Part shown: positions 1-8,212 of the stretch, piece by piece | How the letters are laid out: every line of letters begins with the position of its first letter | Position numbering within the stretch: the stretch's first letter is position 1 | From: Syntrophaceae bacterium | GTDB taxonomy: Bacteria; Desulfobacterota; SM23-61 | Length of the DNA: 45,854 bases | Assembly: GCA_013388675.1 (NCBI GenBank) | Contig: JACAEW010000028.1 | Coordinates: 1-45,854, forward strand | Direction of reading: 5' to 3' | The notes under the pieces: model-generated | What the model was told of the DNA's origin: nothing | Databases searched by the model: none | What the model saw: only the letters and a program-made list of their open reading frames with translations | Translations under genes and position numbers: made by a program

Positions 1-42
1 AAGATTTCAAAACGAATCAAATAAGGGGAGCCTTCGCAGATA

Positions 43-72
43 AAACCCGAAAAGGAATCCAGAAACGGGTTT
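43..72 (-). terminator. Possible terminator after the 79-888 gene
   Basis: A 7-bp inverted repeat (43-49 with 66-72, AAACCCG/CGGGTTT) lies just past the stop codon of the minus-strand gene. Read on the minus strand it ends in a short run of T. The stem is short and the loop long (16 nt), so this is tentative. Confidence 0.35.
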
Positions 73-78
73 GCTTGC

Positions 79-888
79 CTAATAAACAGCGTCGGGGAAG
101 GTGGTGGCGGTGCGGGGCTGGCCGACCAAGAGGTACATCTTGGGGGAGTACCATCCTTCGTCTAGGAGGTCGTCGTCGATCTCGCTGACTACCCCGTCGT
201 GGATGGCCCAGGAACGGCCGCGGATGGTCTTGTCGAATCCCGGCTGGCGGAAAGGAGTTGAACCGTTCAGCAGCTTGAAAAGCTTGCCGCCGGGCTGGAA
301 AGCCTGGTGGATGCGGGTCATCCGTTTGAATCCTTCGAAATAAGTAAAACCGCAACGCTCATACACGATGGCGTTGTGATAAAAGAGGGCTTCCAGACTG
401 ATGGTTTTAATGTCCAAGATCCTGGCAAAATACTCCAGACCGCCTATGACTTCCCGGGTCAGGCCCAGGCCCTTGCGGACCTGACCGGGGGCCATGCCCG
501 CCCGCAGGGCTTTGAGCTCCTCGGGCAGGTTGCGGGAAGCCCTGCCCCACATGGTGTCCCGCCCTTGCTCATCCACATCGATGTTGAACCGCTCGCTGTC
601 GGGGTCGTTCACGATCAGGAAGTCCCAATTCACCTGGGTATAATCCGGCCCGTCCGACACCTGGATGGAATAGATGGGGTCCGGGTCGTCCCGTTTGCGC
701 TTCACCTCGATCATCACCGTCTCTTCCCGCTCCGGACAGTAAAACCGGACCATCCGGTTTCCCTCCAGGTCCGTAAAGGACAAGGGATTGATCGTGAAGC
801 GCTTGAAGAGCGAAGGGGGGATGAGCAGCCGGTACAGGCCCTCCTTTTCGCTCTGGGACATGGAGTTTATGCGTTTGAGCCAAGGCAT
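79..888 (-). CDS. Conserved hypothetical protein, possible GNAT-like fold
   Basis: A 269-residue soluble protein if it starts at the ATG at 888, beginning MPWLKRINSM; a longer frame reaches 963 but runs into repeat DNA. No signal peptide or membrane segment is visible. Near residue 185 the phrase NAIVYERCGF resembles the substrate-end motif of GNAT acyltransferases (YxxxGF), followed by a basic stretch. The first third is rich in charged beta-type segments. I do not recognise the family and assign no reaction. It is the last gene of the minus-strand block and is separated by about 100 nt of repeat-containing DNA from the DRTGG gene upstream, so co-transcription is uncertain. No good Shine-Dalgarno is visible before either ATG (888 or 861). 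Confidence 0.7.
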   Translation of the reverse strand: MPWLKRINSMSQSEKEGLYRLLIPPSLFKRFTINPLSFTDLEGNRMVRFYCPEREETVMIEVKRKRDDPDPIYSIQVSDGPDYTQVNWDFLIVNDPDSERFNIDVDEQGRDTMWGRASRNLPEELKALRAGMAPGQVRKGLGLTREVIGGLEYFARILDIKTISLEALFYHNAIVYERCGFTYFEGFKRMTRIHQAFQPGGKLFKLLNGSTPFRQPGFDKTIRGRSWAIHDGVVSEIDDDLLDEGWYSPKMYLLVGQPRTATTFPDAVY

Positions 889-936
889 AGAAAGACGGTG
901 ACTAAAGGGACGAGTGACTAAAATAAGAGGTTGCCC

Positions 937-972
937 GTTTCCGGTTCCCCGTTTGTGGTCCAAACCGGAAAC
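937..972. repeat. GTTTCCGGTT inverted repeat (copy 1)
   Basis: GTTTCCGGTT (937-946) and its exact reverse complement (963-972) form a hairpin-capable pair in the gap between two minus-strand genes. The same motif recurs at 13304-13380 and, as a GTTTCGGGTT variant, at 20484-20534. This marks a dispersed intergenic repeat family. Confidence 0.7.
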
Positions 973-991
973 CGCATTCCGTATCCCGCAT

Positions 992-2038
992 TCAAAGCAG
1001 GTCTTCTACCCAACGGCTCCCGCCGTTCAGCTCATCGATTAATTGAAGGAAACGATGGACTTTGAATTCGTCTTTCGGGGTCAAGGCCGGTTTGGCCTTT
1101 TCCAAACGCTCCATCACCTGAAAAGTGTCCGCCCGGGTTAAAATCAGGGGAATCCCGCGTTCCCGGGCGACCTTGATAATCACTTCGCTGGGGCTTCTGC
1201 CCCCGGTCAAAAGGATCCCGGCCACGGATTGATCACCGGGGTTCAAACCCATCAGAATCACCTTGTTGTAAACTTGTTTAAAGATGGATAAGGGTCCTTC
1301 CAGCTGCTTGGCCCCGATGGTTGAGGTCTGCACCAGATTCGCTTGCCCCTCTTGGCAGCAGAGAATTTCTCCCCCGGCGATCTCGGCTATAGCGGAAACG
1401 GTAAAGGCAGCGAGAATGGGGTCTTCGGGAAGGGCCACGACCGACTTGACGCCTTTCTGCCGCAGGAAAGAAACCACTTTGTTTCTGACATGATCCATCT
1501 TGTTCGGAGACACGTGGTTCAGAATGGTCGATCTCACCCGCCCGTCGAGGAAGGAATTCAGCGAAAGAACGGAATAAAAAGTCAGGTTGTCCCGTTGGTA
1601 GCGGTCCACCAGGAGAACAAAGGAGTCAAAGGACTTGACCAATTCGCCGTCCGAAAGGCCGGGGCCTCCTTCTCCGAAGAAAATTTCCTTTCCGCCCATG
1701 ATAAGAACCACGTCCTTATCCCGGGAAACTTCCTGGAAGGCCTTCTGGATTTTATTCATGAGCTCTTCGCCCTGATTCCCGGCGGATTCCTGGTTCGCCG
1801 GGAGAGAAATGGGGCAAAGGGTTTCGTCCGGCTCGGGAATTCCCAGGACCTGCTTGAATAGAAGAACATCGGGGTCGCAGGGACTTTCGGAAGGGGAGGC
1901 AGAGGGCTCCAGGAGGAGGCCGTAAGGCTTAAAAAAACCGACCTTCAGGCCTTTGGCCTTCAATCGAACGGCCAAGGCCCAGGTGGCCAGGGTCTGGCCA
2001 GGCCCACTCCCCGTTGACCCGATAAAAATGGAGCGCAT
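992..2038 (-). CDS. BioD/Pta-N-like P-loop protein with DRTGG domain
   Basis: A 348-residue cytoplasmic protein. The N-terminal part (1-210) resembles the BioD/cobyrinate-synthase-like domain found at the front of long phosphotransacetylases. The C-terminal part (about 215-330) is a DRTGG-type domain, with LTGGRSPSEVIIKVARERGIP as its most typical stretch. There is no phosphotransacetylase catalytic domain. The start at the ATG at 2038 is chosen because the protein there begins directly with the P-loop strand (MRSIFIGSTG). Oddly the Walker A reads GSGPGQT, with glutamine where lysine is expected. A regulatory or sensor role is likely for such stand-alone proteins, but the ligand is unknown. 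Another DRTGG protein lies in the nuo operon at 11746. Confidence 0.75.
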   Translation of the reverse strand: MRSIFIGSTGSGPGQTLATWALAVRLKAKGLKVGFFKPYGLLLEPSASPSESPCDPDVLLFKQVLGIPEPDETLCPISLPANQESAGNQGEELMNKIQKAFQEVSRDKDVVLIMGGKEIFFGEGGPGLSDGELVKSFDSFVLLVDRYQRDNLTFYSVLSLNSFLDGRVRSTILNHVSPNKMDHVRNKVVSFLRQKGVKSVVALPEDPILAAFTVSAIAEIAGGEILCCQEGQANLVQTSTIGAKQLEGPLSIFKQVYNKVILMGLNPGDQSVAGILLTGGRSPSEVIIKVARERGIPLILTRADTFQVMERLEKAKPALTPKDEFKVHRFLQLIDELNGGSRWVEDLL

Positions 2039-2159
2039 GAAAGACCTCGAGGGAAGCGTGATTGCAAGGATTAGGTTGGAATTGTGACCACGACCGTTTT
2101 TTATCCGGATAATAGCAGAATGGTGGGGAGGATGCAAATCAAGGAAAGGGAAGTTCAAG

Positions 2160-2188
2160 AAGGGGGCGATTCGACGAATCGCCCCCTT
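2160..2188 (-). terminator. Hairpin terminator after the hexahaem cytochrome gene
   Basis: A near-perfect palindrome: 14 bp (2160-2173) pair with 2175-2188. It lies 18 nt past the stop codon of the 2206-2748 gene. On the minus strand it is followed by a T-rich but interrupted stretch. It probably ends the F0-Qrc transcription unit and separates it from the DRTGG gene. Confidence 0.6.
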
Positions 2189-2205
2189 TGGAACCTACGC
2201 TGAGC

Positions 2206-2748
2206 CTATTTCTTGGTGTACACCAGGTTAATTGGATGGCACTTGTCGCAGGCCTGGGTCCGGGGATGGGCCTGGTGGCAATGATAACAGGTTTCCATGG
2301 TGGGCCGGTTGGTCCGGGGAGTGCCTTTGTCGTGGGCCACATTCCGGTGGCAATCGATGCAAAGCACATTCTTTTCCGCATGCTTTTTATGGGAAACCTT
2401 TACGATCTTCACCTGATCCAGGCCCTTCTGCTCCATGCCGGGGATGGACGGATGGCAGCTCACGCACCTCTGGTTCATAAGATCGTCGCTGGCGGAAAAA
2501 ACATGGGTCAGGACAATGCCTCCTCTGGAGGTGTGGCAATCCACACAACCCGTCGACGCCAGATGAACCCGCGAGGGCAGCCACATATCCGTAGGCTCTT
2601 GATTCTTGTGGCAGCTCAGGCAGAAAAAGGAATGGCTGGTGGTGAAATGAATCAGGCCCAGGCCCGGAACAGCCGCCAGGATCACCAGGACCGCGACGAT
2701 CAACGCCCAGGTGCCCTTGGATAGTTTCGGTAAAGCTGGAATTTTCAT
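2206..2748 (-). CDS. qrcA: Membrane-anchored hexahaem cytochrome c, QrcA-like
   Basis: A 180-residue protein with one N-terminal membrane helix (about 13-34) and six CxxCH haem c sites at residues 43, 68, 95, 130, 154 and 167. It should be anchored in the cytoplasmic membrane with its haem domain in the periplasm. Six haems, one anchor and neighbouring molybdopterin-fold and NrfD genes match QrcA of the menaquinone reductase Qrc of sulfate reducers, which takes electrons from periplasmic type I cytochrome c3. The ATG at 2748 is chosen because the helix follows directly and a GAGGG lies upstream. Alternatives are NapC/NrfH-type quinol dehydrogenases, but those usually have four haems. It is the last gene of its unit and a hairpin follows. 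Confidence 0.8.
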   Translation of the reverse strand: MKIPALPKLSKGTWALIVAVLVILAAVPGLGLIHFTTSHSFFCLSCHKNQEPTDMWLPSRVHLASTGCVDCHTSRGGIVLTHVFSASDDLMNQRCVSCHPSIPGMEQKGLDQVKIVKVSHKKHAEKNVLCIDCHRNVAHDKGTPRTNRPTMETCYHCHQAHPRTQACDKCHPINLVYTKK

Positions 2749-2819
2749 GGCCGGCCCTCGAAGTCGAAATGAACTACCTATCGTTTCTCCTTGCGCGGAG
2801 GAAAGTGAGAAACATCCCC

Positions 2820-2925
2820 GATCCCCTCCCACCCTGTCCCTCCCCCCCGATCGAGGGGGAGGGGATTTTTTTCTATTCCGACTGGTTCATTCTCTCGCTT
2901 CGCGGGAGAGGGTAGGGTGAAAGGA
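2820..2925. repeat. C-rich palindromic repeats between qrcB and qrcA
   Basis: The gap holds a CCCTCCCCC...GGGGGAGGG hairpin (about 2838-2864), followed on the plus strand by a T-run, and a second small hairpin (about 2890-2910, CTCTCGC...GCGGGAGAG). The first resembles the element at 15389-15433. These look like dispersed REP-like sequences. No plus-strand gene needs a terminator here. Confidence 0.55.
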
Positions 2926-2931
2926 AATCGG

Positions 2932-5160
2932 CTAGATTTTTTCTATGGTGACCACCGCGTCGTTCCAGGCTGCTCCTCCGCCAGCCGGGTCGAATTGGGC
3001 CGGAACGACCGTATTGGTATGGGCCCCGTTGCCTTCCTGCTCCCACCACAGCTCATTCGTGTCAAAGTCGTTGCTCCGGTATTTCTTCGCTCGCGCAATC
3101 TTGCCCAATTCCCAGTGCCCCAGACCTTCGGGAAGGGCTACGACCTTCGGATGGAGTCCATGGGTCAGGCGGACGGGGACCGTCAGGGACCCTGCCGAAG
3201 AGTTTATCTTCACCCGGTCCCCATTCTTCAGCCCCAGGGACTGGGCGGTTCGGAGGTTGATTCCCAAGGGACTGGCATGGAGAATTTCCGCCAACCACTT
3301 GGAGTTGGCCAGGCGCCGGGTCATAACCCCGGGCTGGTAAACGGCCAAGATGAATTCCTTTTCTTTCAATTCCTGATGAGCCTGAATGGGAACGTAGGAT
3401 GGCAAAGCCGGTTGCCCCTTTTCCTGCACCTTGAGGGAAGAAACCTCAAACTTTCCCGACGGGGTGGAGAAGCCCTTCTTTTCATAAATGCGGTACTCCG
3501 GCTTGGCTGCGGGATCGAACCACACTCCGTCTTTCTTCAAGGCCTCCAGCCCTCCCCCCCTGACCAGTCCGCCGGCCCGGGCGGCCGCTTTTTCCATGAA
3601 TTCCTCCCCGTTCGCGAAGGGGAAGGCCTTCTGCAGGTCTTCGCCCAGGCGCTTGGCCAATCCTGCCAGGGCATCCCCCAGGGACATGGACCTTCCGAGG
3701 GGAGCAACGATGGGCTGTCGGATGCTGACGAAAGGCACCAGTCCCATGGACGGCCGCGATTCCAGGTTCCAGCTTTCCAGGTAGGTGGTCATGGGAAGGA
3801 GAAGATCGGCCAGCGCCCCGGTCTCGGTCAGATGCGTATCGGCCACGACCAGGAAAGGTATCTTTTTTTCATCCTTCAGAAGCCTGGTTACCTCGGCCGT
3901 GTGGGGGGTGGCGTAAGCCGGATTGGCCAGGTAGCACCAATAGATATCCGGAGAGGCCTTGCCTTCCTTGAGAGCCGTGAGGGCCTGGAAGGAAGATGCA
4001 TAGGGGCTTTTTAACCCCGGCGCTCCGAGGTCTATTTTGCGGGGAAGGCAGCATCCCCCCGGGATGTCGATGCTTCCCACCACGGCGTTCAAAAGGGCGA
4101 TGCAGCGCTCGTTCTGGACCCCGTTCACGTGCCCGCTGACTCCGCGGCCGGCCAAGGCCACCGCAGGCTTGGCATGGGCAAATTCCATGGCCACGCGCCG
4201 GATGTCCGCTGCTCTGACCCCGCTGATCTTTTCCGCCTGTTCGGGAGTGTAGGGGGCGAGGTGTTCGATCAACTTGGGGATGGGAACATTGGTCCAGCGG
4301 GAGAGAAACGCCGGGTCGTGGCTTCCCTCCTGGAGGATATGCTGGGCCAGGGCCAGGGCCACGATGCCATCGGTCCCCGGTTTGAGGGGAATCCAATCAT
4401 TACTCCGGCCCGCAGTGTTGGAGTTGCGCACGTCGAAAGTAACCAGCTTGGCGGCGCTGACCAACTTTCCCTCGATGATCCTCTGAGCCAGCGAAATGTA
4501 CAGTTCATCATTCTCGTAAGGGTTGGCCCCGAAGATCAGGATATATCGGGACCGGGCCACGTCGCAGACCGGGGATTCGGCTCCCCAGGTGGCCAAGTGG
4601 GCGAACCGTTCGTTTACCCCCAACCCGTCGGCCTCGGGGAACACTTGGGGGGATCCGAAGGCTTTCAGGAATTCCAGGGCCATCAGGTCCTGCGAACCCG
4701 GCATGCCCATCTCCACCCAAAGTCCCTCACTCCGGCCGCTCTTGCGCAGGTCAGCGAATCTCTTGGCCAGCTCCTCCAGGGCCTGGTCCCAGGAAATACG
4801 GGTCCATTTCCCCTCTCCCCTCCCCCCGGAGCGCTTCAGGGGTTGCAGGAGGCGGTCGGGGTCATACAGGACGTTGACTCCCGCATGACCCCGCGCGCAG
4901 AGTTTGCCCCGGTTGTTGGGATGTTTGGGGTTGCCCACAATCTTTTCCAGGCGTCCGTCCAGGACCTCTCCGATGATCCCGCATCCGGCCGGGCACAGGA
5001 GGCAGGTGCTGGGGACGCTCGCGGCTCTCCCCGCGGTTCGAATCACCTTCCGGGGCACTTCCCCGGGAGGGCTGAAGCAGCCGGTGAGCGACCCTCCCCA
5101 TCCGGCCACCGCGGCGCTGGTGAATCCAATCTTCAGAAAAACGCGTCGGGTCAATTTCAT
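2932..5160 (-). CDS. qrcB: Molybdopterin-fold iron-sulfur subunit, QrcB-like
   Basis: A 742-residue protein of the DMSO-reductase/MopB fold. It has a Tat-type signal (TRRVFLK at 4-10, arginines 5 and 6), a possible lipobox (LTGC, Cys28) and a [4Fe-4S] site at Cys53, Cys56, Cys60 and Cys88, so it is exported folded. At the position where formate dehydrogenases and PsrA/PhsA carry a Cys or Sec molybdenum ligand (about residues 185-195, before LATWG) no Cys, Ser or Sec is seen. This agrees with QrcB, which holds no molybdenum and serves as a structural/electron-transfer subunit. A C-terminal Molydop_binding domain is present (about 610-735). The start is backed by AAGGAGC 8 nt upstream. It lies 20 nt after the NrfD gene. 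PsrA/PhsA polysulfide or thiosulfate reductase is the main alternative, but the hexahaem neighbour argues for Qrc. Confidence 0.75.
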   Translation of the reverse strand: MKLTRRVFLKIGFTSAAVAGWGGSLTGCFSPPGEVPRKVIRTAGRAASVPSTCLLCPAGCGIIGEVLDGRLEKIVGNPKHPNNRGKLCARGHAGVNVLYDPDRLLQPLKRSGGRGEGKWTRISWDQALEELAKRFADLRKSGRSEGLWVEMGMPGSQDLMALEFLKAFGSPQVFPEADGLGVNERFAHLATWGAESPVCDVARSRYILIFGANPYENDELYISLAQRIIEGKLVSAAKLVTFDVRNSNTAGRSNDWIPLKPGTDGIVALALAQHILQEGSHDPAFLSRWTNVPIPKLIEHLAPYTPEQAEKISGVRAADIRRVAMEFAHAKPAVALAGRGVSGHVNGVQNERCIALLNAVVGSIDIPGGCCLPRKIDLGAPGLKSPYASSFQALTALKEGKASPDIYWCYLANPAYATPHTAEVTRLLKDEKKIPFLVVADTHLTETGALADLLLPMTTYLESWNLESRPSMGLVPFVSIRQPIVAPLGRSMSLGDALAGLAKRLGEDLQKAFPFANGEEFMEKAAARAGGLVRGGGLEALKKDGVWFDPAAKPEYRIYEKKGFSTPSGKFEVSSLKVQEKGQPALPSYVPIQAHQELKEKEFILAVYQPGVMTRRLANSKWLAEILHASPLGINLRTAQSLGLKNGDRVKINSSAGSLTVPVRLTHGLHPKVVALPEGLGHWELGKIARAKKYRSNDFDTNELWWEQEGNGAHTNTVVPAQFDPAGGGAAWNDAVVTIEKI

Positions 5161-5180
5161 TTTGGAATGCTCCTTACACC

Positions 5181-6077
5181 TCAGACCAGGGGCAGGAATT
5201 CCCCGCCCAGCACCACCACGTAGCGCATGAAAAAGATCCCCACCACGACCAGAATGGAGGCGATGGTGATGGTCGTTAGGTTGCGCAGGCGCGGAAAAAG
5301 AAGGATCGTGGCCGGAATGATCTTTCCCAGCACGTTCTCAATCCAAAGGAAATGGAAGCTGAACTTTCCGGTCAGGAGGAGATGGGCCACTTCCTGGGCT
5401 TCTGCATGGGAAACCAGAAGGACCAGGATGTCGCTGAGCACCAGGAACAGGTCGATGAGGATCATGGCCGCCAGCATTTTTCCCAGCCCGAACACCAAAT
5501 CCCGATTGACCGCTTTTTCCCTGGAAAAGAATTTGTCTTTGACGATGGAAATGAGGATCATCAGGGCGATCCCCGAGACCATGGCCGAGATCAGGAACAG
5601 GAAGGGCATCAAGGCCGTGTTCCAGAGGGCCCGCGCTTTCCCCAGGGCAAGGATGAACCCCGTGTAGCCATGGACGAAGATGGCCAGGGGAATCCCGATG
5701 GTTCCGAAGAGCCGGGTCAGGCGCTGGTTGCCCTTGAACATGAAGTAGCCGTAGATAATGCAGTTGATCGGGTAGAGGGTCAGGAGGAAAGACCCCCAGG
5801 TGATCGGGGAAGTGAGGTTTAGATGAACGAAAAGGTGCCAGGACTTGAAAGGCTGGCCCACGTGAACCAGCAGGGCCAGCGGGGCCATGACCAGGAACAG
5901 GGTCGCCAGAATCACTCCGATCTTCCCGATGGGCTTGAACTTCTCCATGCCGAAGACGAAGGCCATGGTGGAAAGGACGAAGGAGCCAGCGCTCAATCCG
6001 GTCAGGTAGAAATATACGGCGATGAGCGCCCCGAAGGCTTCCTGGGGAAAAATATTGTATAGGACGACGGCGTCCAT
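5181..6077 (-). CDS. qrcD: NrfD/PsrC-family membrane subunit, QrcD-like
   Basis: A 298-residue integral membrane protein with about 8-10 hydrophobic helices, of the NrfD/PsrC family that binds menaquinone or menaquinol at the periplasmic side. GLSAGSF in helix 1 and a conserved GxP/HxG-type region (about 120-150) fit the family. A GTG at 6116 would add 13 polar residues; the ATG at 6077 is preferred because GGGAG lies at good spacing upstream. It is the first of the three Qrc-like genes and follows atpE after 245 nt. No gene for the ferredoxin-like four-cluster subunit (QrcC/PsrB) exists between it and qrcB (20-nt gap) or anywhere else in this unit. Confidence 0.8.
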   Translation of the reverse strand: MDAVVLYNIFPQEAFGALIAVYFYLTGLSAGSFVLSTMAFVFGMEKFKPIGKIGVILATLFLVMAPLALLVHVGQPFKSWHLFVHLNLTSPITWGSFLLTLYPINCIIYGYFMFKGNQRLTRLFGTIGIPLAIFVHGYTGFILALGKARALWNTALMPFLFLISAMVSGIALMILISIVKDKFFSREKAVNRDLVFGLGKMLAAMILIDLFLVLSDILVLLVSHAEAQEVAHLLLTGKFSFHFLWIENVLGKIIPATILLFPRLRNLTTITIASILVVVGIFFMRYVVVLGGEFLPLV

Positions 6078-6322
6078 CGATCCACTCCCTTCGGTCTGTT
6101 GGGTCTTTTCCTTCACTCCGGGATTGGAGCTTCCCGACGAGGGGGACTTCCCGGTTTTTCTCCATGGACCGAACTGGCGGTTAGCCTCCTCCTGATTTCC
6201 AAGAAGAGCTGGAACCTTCTTTTAAATCGTTTTGCCCCGAACAGGTCCGCCTCCCCAGGAGTTCCATTCGCAAGACCACGATGAAGCCTCGATGATTCCG
6301 CTGGGGAGGGGCCGAACCCGGC

Positions 6323-6646
6323 TTAGAGTTTGACATACAGCATAATGGAAATAACCAGGGCGTAAATGACCAGGGATTCGATCAAGGCCAATCCGACGAT
6401 CATGGGGATGAAGATCTTGGGCTGGGCTTCCGGGTTCCGGGCGATCCCCTCCAGGCCTTTGGAGATGGCGATGCCCTGTCCCAGGCCCCCTCCCAGGGCG
6501 GCGATGGCAATAGCCAGCCCGCAGGCCAGGCCGATGAATTTCTTGGCTTCCTGGCCCAAGGCTTCTTCCGCGGCCAAGGCCAAGGTTGTAAAGGTTAGGC
6601 TCAAAACCAAAGTCATGGCCAAAATCCCCATCGCTTTTCTTCTCAT
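6323..6646 (-). CDS. atpE: ATP synthase F0 subunit c
   Basis: A 107-residue proteolipid forming the c-ring. It is longer than the usual 75-90 residues because of a signal-like N-terminal extension (about 1-26, ending ALAAE) that is probably removed. Two helices follow (about 36-62 and 80-104) around the polar loop ARNPEA. The ion-binding carboxylate is Glu90 in the helix-2 motif LALIESLVIY. Gln57 in GLGQG, Glu90, Ser91 and Tyr95 match, with the same 33-residue spacing, the Gln32/Glu65/Ser66/Tyr70 set of the Na+ c-ring of Ilyobacter tartaricus; the Thr67 equivalent is Leu. A strong GGGAGG lies upstream. F1 genes are not in the window. Confidence 0.93.
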   Translation of the reverse strand: MRRKAMGILAMTLVLSLTFTTLALAAEEALGQEAKKFIGLACGLAIAIAALGGGLGQGIAISKGLEGIARNPEAQPKIFIPMIVGLALIESLVIYALVISIMLYVKL

Positions 6647-6784
6647 TCTTGCATACCTCCCGTTGGTTTGAAATCAATACAAGCTGAAAGGTTATCCATG
6701 ATCCGAAGTTCCCCTCTTTCCATCTTTTCCCTCCGGGGAAGTGGGAAGGGGGGAAATCAATGCCGAAATAGTCATGCCGTATGC

Positions 6785-7501
6785 CTAATGTTCAGACTCC
6801 TCCACCGCCAGGGAAATGTAGATCATAGAGAGGAGCACGAAGATAAAGGTCTGAATGAGGGAGACGAACACCCCCAGAAAAAGGGACAGGGGAGAAAGGA
6901 ACAGCGGCAGGATCAAAGGAGCCGCAAGGGTCATGGAGAGAAGCATATGGTCCGCCATGATATTCCCAAAAAGACGCATGGAGAGAGAAAGAACCCGGGC
7001 CAGATGACTGATGATTTCGATGGGGAGCATTAACCAGGAAAGCCAGAGAACCGGGCCCAGGAAATGTTTGAGGTATTTAATGCCGTGGGTCTTTACTCCG
7101 TAGTAATGGGTGGCGAAAAAAACCACGAGGGCACAAGCCACCGTTGTATTCAAATTGTCCGTAGGGGGCAAAAATCCCGGAACCAGTCCCAGGAGGTTGG
7201 AAAAAAAGATGAAGAAACCCAGCGTCCCGATGAGGGGGAGGAATTCACGCCCCCGGTGTCCGATAATATCATCCAGGAATTTGAGCACCATTTCGGTGAA
7301 GAGCTCGAAGATATTGCGGATGGTTAAACGGTCGGAGGGGACTAAGGCTTCCACTGCCGGTCCGGAGGCGACCTTTCTGAATCCCATATAAGCCAAGACG
7401 CACAACAGCCCCAGCACAAAAAGGGCCATGGAAACCTGGTGGGGCAGGCTCCCGATCCCCGGAATGTAGTGGAACCAGGTAAAGGGCGCGTGTCCGGCCA
7501 T
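6785..7501 (-). CDS. atpB: ATP synthase F0 subunit a
   Basis: A 238-residue membrane protein, the stator half-channel partner of the c-ring. The essential arginine lies in SLSMRLFGNIMADH (about residue 176), and the C-terminal helix pair is typical. The ATG at 7501 has AAGGAG upstream and overlaps the atpI stop as TAATG, implying translational coupling; a TTG at 7507 is a weaker option. The gap to atpE is 138 nt. Subunits b and the F1 sector must be encoded elsewhere, as is common in Desulfobacterota, where F0 a/c and b-F1 genes form separate operons. Confidence 0.95.
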   Translation of the reverse strand: MAGHAPFTWFHYIPGIGSLPHQVSMALFVLGLLCVLAYMGFRKVASGPAVEALVPSDRLTIRNIFELFTEMVLKFLDDIIGHRGREFLPLIGTLGFFIFFSNLLGLVPGFLPPTDNLNTTVACALVVFFATHYYGVKTHGIKYLKHFLGPVLWLSWLMLPIEIISHLARVLSLSMRLFGNIMADHMLLSMTLAAPLILPLFLSPLSLFLGVFVSLIQTFIFVLLSMIYISLAVEESEH

Positions 7502-7917
7502 TACCAAACTCCTTTTCTATTGCGCAAAAGGTTTTGTCGGACCATTTCAAAAACGATGCCGAAAACCACCGTGGAGACCCCGATGACCAAAGCCACCGGG
7601 TTCACCCGAACGAAGCGGATGGCCAGGAAGATGGCCAGCGCCAAGAGAAAGAACTTTCCGATTAGCTGAAAAAGGGAGTACTTCTTTTTGCTCTTCAAAT
7701 ATCGGCGCAAAATGCTCCAGAGCCAGCGAAAATTGAGCAGGGCAATTGCCCCGCCCAAGACTAATCCCAGGGACACGGCCCAGCTTTGAAACCAGAAACT
7801 GGCCAGAAGCAAGACCACTAAAATCTGAACGCAGCGCTTCTCGATGGAGATCAGCTTCTGGATTTCCCCGTGGCCCGATAACAGGGGGAGATTACTTTTT
7901 TGGTTCTCTTTTGTCAA
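7501..7917 (-). CDS. atpI: AtpI-family ATP synthase assembly protein
   Basis: About 138 residues with four predicted membrane helices, matching the ATP synthase I family that helps c-ring assembly and lies ahead of atpB. The frame has no ATG in the right place. The TTG at 7917, overlapping the end of atpZ, starts the protein just before the family-typical segment EIQKLISIEKRCVQ, so I choose it, but no clear Shine-Dalgarno supports it and translation may depend on coupling to atpZ. The stop overlaps the atpB start. The identification rests on topology and position more than on sequence motifs. Confidence 0.75.
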   Translation of the reverse strand: MTKENQKSNLPLLSGHGEIQKLISIEKRCVQILVVLLLASFWFQSWAVSLGLVLGGAIALLNFRWLWSILRRYLKSKKKYSLFQLIGKFFLLALAIFLAIRFVRVNPVALVIGVSTVVFGIVFEMVRQNLLRNRKGVW

Positions 7918-8122
7918 TCTCTTTCGCCAAGGAGGAGAGCCTGCGGAAACCTGCAGCGACACCCAGCAGCAAGAATACCATCGTGAGCCATGGTTTGGTC
8001 TGGAAAAATCGATCCAAATAATAGCCGATTGCCAATCCGATGGCCACGGAGAGACCCATCTCCAGGCCAATGGTGCTGAAACGGGCAAACTGCCGGTAGA
8101 ATCTCCTTTTATCTTCCTGCAT
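7892..8122 (-). CDS. atpZ: AtpZ, small F0-associated membrane protein
   Basis: A 76-residue protein with two membrane helices (about 19-38 and 44-60) joined by a short loop, the AtpZ/AtpQ pattern. Family members lie at the front of F0 operons and have been linked to Mg2+/Ca2+ transport or to assembly with AtpI. Its last codons overlap the atpI start region. It is the promoter-proximal gene of the unit. No strong Shine-Dalgarno is visible before the ATG at 8122. Confidence 0.85.
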   Translation of the reverse strand: MQEDKRRFYRQFARFSTIGLEMGLSVAIGLAIGYYLDRFFQTKPWLTMVFLLLGVAAGFRRLSSLAKEIDKREPKK

Positions 8123-8212
8123 TAGGCCTAGGTTTCCAGCCTGTTTTTTTCATTATAATTACAGGTTTCCAAACCCGACCCAAACTTATCGGGGCCTCTC
8201 TCCTTAATCTAA

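Noticed and set aside
2917..4014. Long plus-strand frame opposite qrcB
   Set aside because: Antisense shadow of a well-conserved gene in GC-rich DNA; its translation has no domain pattern.
2932..5160. Polysulfide or thiosulfate reductase catalytic subunit
   Set aside because: No molybdenum ligand is visible, the ferredoxin subunit is missing and a hexahaem cytochrome is adjacent; a Qrc-like role fits better, though not proven.
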